Source: Halarcobacter sp.
GTDB taxonomy: Bacteria > Campylobacterota > Campylobacteria > Campylobacterales > Arcobacteraceae
Assembly (NCBI RefSeq): GCF_963675975.1
Contig: NZ_OY780939.1
Location: 2,728,001 to 2,792,000 of the forward strand
Length of the DNA stretch: 64,000 bases
Direction: 5' to 3'
Below, in pieces: positions 59,242 to 64,000 of the stretch; positions within the stretch are counted from its first letter, which is position 1; the number at the start of each line of letters is the position of its first letter. Below the pieces are notes generated by a model, which did no database searches, was not told where the DNA came from, and was given only the letters and a program-made list of their open reading frames with translations. Position numbers and translations under genes: made by a program.

Positions 59242-59781
59242 CTATTTTATATAAACAATATAGTTATTGATTTTCTCTTCTAATCTTTTAGATAAGTATA
59301 AATTACAATTTTTTAAACATGATAATATAAATTTTGATTCTTTATGATAATTAAATATTTCTAAACCTTCCCATGACTCTGGAGGCTTTTGTAAATTCAC
59401 TATTCTATCAGCAAGTTTTACCATTTGAATCTCATATGGTTGTGTTAACAACCTATTAATACTTTCAGCCATTTGTTCTTTTTTTGAAAGTGTGAAATCT
59501 TTAGTTAAAGCTTCTACTCCCTCTGCAACTTCAGGTGAAAATTCAGTATATAAATCATCATAAGTTACATCTGTATCTTCAATTGTATCATGAAGTAAAG
59601 CTACAGTTATAGCAATATCTGCTTTTTTATCTTCAAGTTGTGATTCTATGCAAGCATGCATAACTTCCATAGCAACAGAAGTCAAATGTGTCAAATAAGG
59701 TAAGTCATGTGGAGTTTTTTGTTCACCATGTGCTTTTGCTGCAAAATTTAAAGCTTTTAAATATTTATCTTGACTAAACAT
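59242..59781 (-). CDS. HD-domain hydrolase, MESH1/SpoT-hydrolase-like
   Basis: The 179-residue protein carries AAKAHGEQKTPHDLPYLTHL, the metal pair in ALLHDTIEDTDV and GVEALTKDFTLSKKEQ, then VKLADRIVNLQ, all as in the (p)ppGpp hydrolase part of SpoT/MESH1 proteins. There is no synthetase, TGS or ACT domain. It may hydrolyse alarmones or related nucleotides. Its start overlaps the DnaQ-like stop by one base. Confidence 0.85.
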   Translation of the reverse strand: MFSQDKYLKALNFAAKAHGEQKTPHDLPYLTHLTSVAMEVMHACIESQLEDKKADIAITVALLHDTIEDTDVTYDDLYTEFSPEVAEGVEALTKDFTLSKKEQMAESINRLLTQPYEIQMVKLADRIVNLQKPPESWEGLEIFNYHKESKFILSCLKNCNLYLSKRLEEKINNYIVYIK

Positions 59782-60617
59782 TATTTTTCTTCCTTCTTTT
59801 CTTCTTTTTTCTGTCCTGCATTTGTATTTATCTTAGGCATTACAGGTTTTGCATTTTTTGAAAATTCTATTAAATCTTCTGCAGTTTTAACACTACTATT
59901 TAAATACTTAAGAGACTCTTCTAATATATATGTAGTACTTAAAGCATCACTATACGCTCTATGATGATTATCTATATCTATTTTTAGAAGTTCTTTTAAA
60001 AAGCTAAGACCATATCTCTCTGCTTTTATTGTTCTTCTAGCTAAATCTATTGTACAAAGTTTTCTATTTTCAAGTATTCCTAAATCATATTTATTTAAAG
60101 AATTTGATATAAAATTGTAATCAAATTTAATATCATGTGCAACAAAAACATCATCTTCTAAAAAAAGCTTAAACTCTTTTAAAACTCTTTGTAAATCAGG
60201 TGCATCTTCTAACATCTCTGGCTTAATATTTGTAACTTCTTGAATATACTCTGGAATAGTCTTAGCATAAACTAAAGATTCAAACTTATCAATAATTTGA
60301 CCACCTTTATATTTAACAGCACCTAATTCAATTATTTGGTGTCCCCTACTTACATGTGAACCATTTGTTTCAATATCTACAATACAAAATGTTTGTTCAG
60401 ATATTAAGGTTTTTGTAGTTTTTAAAATAACTTTATCATTTTCTATTTCAAGGGGTAAACCATTTGTTAGAAGTAATTCAAACTCTAATTCTGCAGAATC
60501 AAAAAACCTCTCTTTATTTTTTGTCAATTCTAAAAGAAAATCATCAAAAGAGATAGGATGTTTTTTTAACTTTTCTACAAGTTTTACTGAAAAAGGGTTT
60601 GTTTTTTTATATTTCAT
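59781..60617 (-). CDS. DnaQ-like DEDD 3'-5' exonuclease
   Basis: The 278-residue protein has a ~70-residue N-terminal helical region, then the exonuclease with FCIVDIETNGS (Asp, Glu), VAHDIKFDYNFI (Asp) and HHRAYSDALST (His, Asp), i.e. the DEDDh set. The C-terminal ~20 residues are Lys/Glu-rich. It probably serves as proofreading or repair nuclease. In C. jejuni a dnaQ gene adjoins rpe; here trpF lies between. It overlaps trpF by 11 bases. Confidence 0.92.
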   Translation of the reverse strand: MKYKKTNPFSVKLVEKLKKHPISFDDFLLELTKNKERFFDSAELEFELLLTNGLPLEIENDKVILKTTKTLISEQTFCIVDIETNGSHVSRGHQIIELGAVKYKGGQIIDKFESLVYAKTIPEYIQEVTNIKPEMLEDAPDLQRVLKEFKLFLEDDVFVAHDIKFDYNFISNSLNKYDLGILENRKLCTIDLARRTIKAERYGLSFLKELLKIDIDNHHRAYSDALSTTYILEESLKYLNSSVKTAEDLIEFSKNAKPVMPKINTNAGQKKEEKKEEK

Positions 60618-61197
60618 TGGCTGCTTTTACAAAATTAAACATTTTTTGTTTATCTTTTTTACCTTTTGTTTTTTCTACAGCAGAACTGACATCTACTCCA
60701 TAAAAATTGTAAGGTTTTAACTCTTTTAAGTTTTCTTCACTTAAGCCACCAGCTAAAACAAATGTTGAACAATCAACATTTTCAAACCATTCTAGTGCAA
60801 CACGTTTACCAGAACCTCCAAAGCTTTCAACAAAAGCATCAATTAAAACATATGAGTTTTGATTATTTATAATATCTTCTTTAGCCTTTGCTCTTACAAC
60901 TTTTATATATTTATATGAAAGTTTTGAAAAATCTGTGTAATTATCGTCATCAATTATTTGAGCTAGTTGCATTTTTGCTTCAGAACAAATACTATTTATA
61001 GTCTCAAAATCTTCATTAACAAAAAGTCCAACTGCTTGGACAAAAGGTGGCAAAGACTCAACTATTTTTCTAGCTTCCAAAGGTTTAATATATCGAGGAC
61101 TTTTTTCATAAAAAACAAACCCTAATGCATCTACTCCAGCTTCAATTGCATCTAAAGCATCATTTAGGTTAGTTATTCCACAAATTTTTGTTCTCAT
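60607..61197 (-). CDS. trpF: Phosphoribosylanthranilate isomerase
   Basis: The 196-residue TIM-barrel enzyme performs the Amadori step of tryptophan synthesis. Motifs are KICGITNLNDALDAIEAGVD (catalytic Cys), LGFVFYEKSPRYI, the catalytic Asp region VLIDAFV and LAGGLSEENL. It is a free-standing TrpF; trpC lies 10 kb away. It is one base downstream of rpe. Confidence 0.96.
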   Translation of the reverse strand: MRTKICGITNLNDALDAIEAGVDALGFVFYEKSPRYIKPLEARKIVESLPPFVQAVGLFVNEDFETINSICSEAKMQLAQIIDDDNYTDFSKLSYKYIKVVRAKAKEDIINNQNSYVLIDAFVESFGGSGKRVALEWFENVDCSTFVLAGGLSEENLKELKPYNFYGVDVSSAVEKTKGKKDKQKMFNFVKAANEI

Positions 61198-61198
61198 A

Positions 61199-61840
61199 TT
61201 ATACCTGTAATGATTTTATAGCTTTACTGTAATCTTCATTTCCAAAAACATATGAACCAGCAACAACAACATCAACTCCAGCATCTTTAAGCTCGTGAAT
61301 ATTTTTATCATTTACTCCACCGTCTACTTCAATTAAACAGGCTGGGTTTCTTTTATTAATCAATTCTTTTAATTTTTTTGCTTTTTCAACAACACTTGGA
61401 ATAAATTTTTGTCCACCAAATCCTGGATTTACTGACATCAATAAAACCATATCTAAATCTTCAAGTAAATATTCAATACTTTCAGGCGTTGAGTGTGGGT
61501 TTAAAACTATTGCAGGTTTAATTCCAAAGCTTCTAATTTTTTGAATTAATCTGTGAGGGTGTTTTTCACTCTCAATGTGAAATGAGATATATTCAGGTTT
61601 TAAAGGAGCAAAAAGCTCTACAAAAAACGTATTATTTTCAACCATTAAATGTACATCAAGAGGTTTTGTTGCAACTTTTGCAACTGGATTAACAACAACA
61701 GGACCTAAAGTCATATTAGGAACAAAATGTCCATCCATAACATCAACATGAATAAAATCACAACCACCATCACAAATAGCTGTTATCTCTTCATTTAGTT
61801 TTCCAAAATCTGCTGATAATATTGAGGGTGCTACTAGCAT
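61199..61840 (-). CDS. rpe: Ribulose-phosphate 3-epimerase
   Basis: The 213-residue TIM-barrel metalloenzyme of the pentose phosphate pathway has APSILSADFGKLNEE, FIHVDVMDGHFVPNMT (metal ligands), MSVNPGFGGQKF and EVDGGVND. Length is standard. It is first in an rpe-trpF-dnaQ-HD leftward operon and is divergent from the chemoreceptor gene. Confidence 0.98.
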   Translation of the reverse strand: MLVAPSILSADFGKLNEEITAICDGGCDFIHVDVMDGHFVPNMTLGPVVVNPVAKVATKPLDVHLMVENNTFFVELFAPLKPEYISFHIESEKHPHRLIQKIRSFGIKPAIVLNPHSTPESIEYLLEDLDMVLLMSVNPGFGGQKFIPSVVEKAKKLKELINKRNPACLIEVDGGVNDKNIHELKDAGVDVVVAGSYVFGNEDYSKAIKSLQV

Positions 61841-62077
61841 TAATAACCTTTTTTTATTAAATTATCGCGATTATACTATTTTATTGTTTTATTTTTCTTT
61901 TTATAAATTAACTATAGCAGAAGAATAAACATATCTATTCCTTATTAAATGATTATTTTTTTTAAAAGGTATCATTTTTTTCTATTAAATTTAGCGAAAA
62001 TATTACTATTAGAATACCCTTATTTGTTATTCTTACGAAATTATTTAAAAAAGAAAAATATAATAAGGAGCACAATT
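61841..62077. other. Divergent intergenic region between rpe and the chemoreceptor gene
   Basis: This is a 237-base AT-rich gap. The chemoreceptor frame stays open to 61949, but that extension is hydrophobic, AT-rich and lacks a ribosome-binding site, so I take it as non-coding. No clear flagellar sigma-28 motif or strong dyad is visible. Confidence 0.5.
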
Positions 62078-63538
62078 ATGTTTGGTTTTGGTAAAAATGA
62101 AGAACAATCAGGAAGATTATCTGCAATGGAAGAAAACTTTGCAATTATTTCTTTTAAACCTGATGGAACTATATTACATGCAAATAAAAATTTTTTAAAT
62201 GCATTGGGTTATAACTTAGAAGAGATTGTTGGTCAACATCACAAAATGTTTTGTGATAAGACTTATATATTATCAAATGAATATTCAAATTTTTGGAAAA
62301 GTTTAGCAGAAGGTAAATCACAAATTGATGAATTTGAAAGATTTAGAAAAGATGGAAGTTCAATTTGGATTCAAGCATCTTATACACCAGTAAAAGATAA
62401 AAATGGGAAAGTTACAAGAGTTGTTAAGTTTGCACAAGATATTACTGATTCAAAAAAAGTTATAAATGCAGTAAAAGAATCTATTGATATAGCTAAATCA
62501 GGAATTATGAAACAAAAGATAACACATACAACAACAAATGAAGCAATTGAAGAACTAAAAAATGGAATAAATGAGTTATATAAAATTGTATCAGAAAAAG
62601 TATCAGGAGATTTAAATAAAATATCTAACGCTTTAAACTCTTTTCAAGAATTAGATTTTACCCATAGAATAGATGATGAAGGGGAAACAGCTATAGGTCT
62701 AAATAATCTTGCAAATGTAGTAAATGAAATGTTAGTAGAGAACAAAGCAAATGGATTAACCCTTGATGATAGTTCGAATATTTTACTTACTAATGTAAAT
62801 ACATTAAATCAAAATTCAAATGAATCTGCTGCATCTTTAGAAGAAACTGCTGCTGCATTAGAAGAGATTACAAGTAACATATCATTAAATACTCAAAATG
62901 TAATAAAAATGGCAGAATTTGCAAATCAAGTTACTAATTCTGCAAATGAAGGTAAAGACTTAGCACAACAAACAACAACAGCAATGAATGAGATAGATGA
63001 AGAAGTAAATGCAATAAATGAAGCAATAACAATAATAGATCAAATTGCTTTCCAAACAAATATCTTATCTCTAAATGCAGCTGTTGAAGCAGCAACTGCA
63101 GGTGAAGCTGGTAGAGGGTTTGCAGTTGTAGCCCAAGAGGTTAGAAATCTAGCAGCTAGAAGTGCTGAAGCAGCAAAAGTTATAAAAAATCTAGTTGAAA
63201 ATGCAACAACAAAAGCAAATAGTGGAAAAGAAATATCTAATAAAATGATTGAAGGATATAACGGCTTAACAGAAAATATATCAAAAACAATTGAGTTAAT
63301 AGAAAATGTTGAATCTGCTTCAAAAGAGCAAAAGTTTGGGATAGAACAAATTAATGATGCTATCAATAATCTTGATCAGCAAACTCAACAAAATGCTGCA
63401 ATTGCAACCCAAACGTATGATATAGCAATGCAAACAGATGAAATTGCAAAACTTATTTTAAGTGATGCAAATGAAAAAAATTTTATAGGAAAAGATAGAG
63501 TTCAAGCAAAAAACATAGAAGAGCGTCAAGTATCATAA
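62078..63538 (+). CDS. Soluble PAS-containing methyl-accepting chemotaxis protein
   Basis: The 487-residue protein starts at the ATG preceded by AAGGAG. A PAS domain (about 18-125; [35 protein letters not shown]) is followed by coiled coil and the signalling domain with hairpin tip [20 protein letters not shown]. There is no transmembrane helix, so it is cytoplasmic, likely sensing redox or energy state through a PAS cofactor as Aer-like proteins do. The tip has Thr where enteric receptors have Arg (EAATAGE). Confidence 0.94.
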   Translation: MFGFGKNEEQSGRLSAMEENFAIISFKPDGTILHANKNFLNALGYNLEEIVGQHHKMFCDKTYILSNEYSNFWKSLAEGKSQIDEFERFRKDGSSIWIQASYTPVKDKNGKVTRVVKFAQDITDSKKVINAVKESIDIAKSGIMKQKITHTTTNEAIEELKNGINELYKIVSEKVSGDLNKISNALNSFQELDFTHRIDDEGETAIGLNNLANVVNEMLVENKANGLTLDDSSNILLTNVNTLNQNSNESAASLEETAAALEEITSNISLNTQNVIKMAEFANQVTNSANEGKDLAQQTTTAMNEIDEEVNAINEAITIIDQIAFQTNILSLNAAVEAATAGEAGRGFAVVAQEVRNLAARSAEAAKVIKNLVENATTKANSGKEISNKMIEGYNGLTENISKTIELIENVESASKEQKFGIEQINDAINNLDQQTQQNAAIATQTYDIAMQTDEIAKLILSDANEKNFIGKDRVQAKNIEERQVS

Positions 63539-63541
63539 ACT

Positions 63542-63573
63542 AAAAAACAGAGTAATAATATACTCTGTTTTTT
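63542..63573 (+). terminator. Intrinsic terminator of the chemoreceptor gene
   Basis: AAAAAACAGAGTA at 63542-63554 and TACTCTGTTTTTT at 63561-63573 form a perfect 13-bp stem with a 6-base loop. The right arm ends in six T. Confidence 0.85.
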
Positions 63574-63644
63574 ATAATTTATTATTTTATAGTATTATTT
63601 TCCTTTTTTAGGTACTATTTCATAAGACTAAAATAGGAGATAAA

Positions 63645-64000
63645 ATGAAACAAATAGATAAAATAATATTTTCTTTACTCTTTTTTATTCCATTATTTGC
63701 AAATGAACAATTAGATATGCTTTATAAAAAAGCTGATGTTTTTGAAAAAAATGGGGATTATAAAAATGCCTTAGAGATATATAAAGAGATAGCGTTAAAA
63801 GAAAAAAACTCAAGTAGAACATACTTTGATGAAGAAAAAAAGATTGCAAAAGAGATTGCAACTAAGACTTTAGATAAAATTGAAGATAAAGAAACAGAAC
63901 AAACTATTCAACAAATACTTGCAAGTGCTTTTAACCTATATCCATATGAGGAAAACTATTTTATACCTTTTTCATATGATACAAAAAAAAGAGCTGATAG
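63645..64000 (+). CDS. Probable outer-membrane phospholipase A, N-terminal part (runs off right edge)
   Basis: The frame is open from ATG 63645 (AGGAG upstream) to the window end, about 118 codons. A signal peptide (IIFSLLFFIPLFA) precedes a TPR-like helix pair (ADVFEKNGDYKNALEIYKEI), then a linker to NLYPYEENYFIPFSYDTKKR. The PYxENYxxPFSY pattern is what I recall from Campylobacterota PldA proteins just before the beta-barrel. Only the N-terminus is visible, so the catalytic residues cannot be checked. Confidence 0.65.
   Translation, partial: MKQIDKIIFSLLFFIPLFANEQLDMLYKKADVFEKNGDYKNALEIYKEIALKEKNSSRTYFDEEKKIAKEIATKTLDKIEDKETEQTIQQILASAFNLYPYEENYFIPFSYDTKKRAD

Noticed and set aside
59234-59270. 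Possible hairpin at the convergent kinase/HD gene junction
   Set aside because: The arms have a mismatch and are mostly A/T, and the gap is only two bases, so support is weak.
61949-62077. Forty-three-codon hydrophobic N-terminal extension of the chemoreceptor, which could look like a membrane anchor
   Set aside because: It lacks a ribosome-binding site and is very AT-rich, while ATG 62078 has AAGGAG and leads straight into the PAS domain.
1-64000. Search for tRNA, rRNA, IS elements, phage integration sites and riboswitches
   Set aside because: No cloverleaf-like, rRNA-like, transposase-like or known riboswitch pattern was recognised by eye. A covariance-model scan would be needed to exclude small RNAs.

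Overview
The window is AT-rich and densely coded, with short intergenic gaps, many ATGA/GTGA overlaps and frequent TTG/GTG starts. Its gene families point to a free-living or host-associated member of the Campylobacterota, most likely Arcobacteraceae. The evidence is the oorDABC 2-oxoglutarate:acceptor oxidoreductase, desulforubrerythrin next to a PerR-like regulator, the rny / formyl-THF cycloligase / TlpA / ftsY block, the msbA-pyrD-M16 peptidase-dapA-SDR block, and histidine kinases with the HQWRQPL phospho-acceptor box. No rRNA, tRNA, CRISPR array, IS element or prophage was found, and no gene-free stretch exceeds 300 bases.

Region 1 (1-13.0 kb, all minus strand) is an accessory surface-adhesion cassette. 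In transcription order it holds a 978-residue sensor kinase with two tandem periplasmic binding-protein-like domains, an OmpR-type regulator, a TolC-type outer-membrane channel fused to thrombospondin-type-3 repeats and OmpA-like domains, a LapB-type ABC exporter, a LapC/HlyD-type adaptor, a CsgD/LuxR-like regulator, and the first ~820 codons of a very large LapA-like adhesin that runs off the left edge. A one-turn direct repeat precedes the tolC-like gene, and a 9-bp perfect hairpin precedes the adhesin. I infer that environmental sensing, adhesin export and adhesin expression are coupled here.

Region 2 (13-25.6 kb) is mostly housekeeping: a TIGR02757 protein, sirtuin, nitroreductase, SDR, NhaC-type antiporter, an orphan DppC-type permease, rsmD, small membrane proteins, a di-Mop molbindin, rny, formyl-THF cycloligase, a TlpA thioredoxin, ftsY and a kinase-fold protein. 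Region 3 (25.6-31.4 kb) holds a Cache sensor / response regulator / histidine kinase trio directly ahead of a TsdA-type dihaem cytochrome, then small hydrolase, RNase H-like and tRNA-modification genes. Region 4 (31.6-37.7 kb) has radA, ybeY, a Ca/Na antiporter, the PerR-like/rrc divergent pair with two overlapping long dyads, and a secreted nuclease.

Region 5 (37.7-47.7 kb) is a long plus-strand envelope and biosynthesis run: murJ, msbA, pyrD, M16 peptidase, globin, dapA, a FabL-like reductase, pgsA, rseP and a YggS protein. Region 6 (47.7-52.7 kb) has an unusual internally duplicated leucine-rich repeat protein, a small unknown protein, trpC, a TPR lipoprotein, a YkgJ protein and a TrmN6-like methylase. 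Region 7 (52.9-64 kb) has oorDABC, a sugar-type binding lipoprotein overlapping a histidine kinase with no transporter genes, HD and DnaQ-like genes, trpF, rpe, a soluble PAS chemoreceptor, and the start of a probable outer-membrane phospholipase A.

No completely unknown multi-gene system is demonstrated. The strongest candidates for new biology are the adhesin export and regulation cassette with its TolC-OmpA fusion, the two binding-protein-linked sensory systems, the three-component system beside tsdA, the duplicated LRR protein, and the double dyad between the perR-like gene and rrc.
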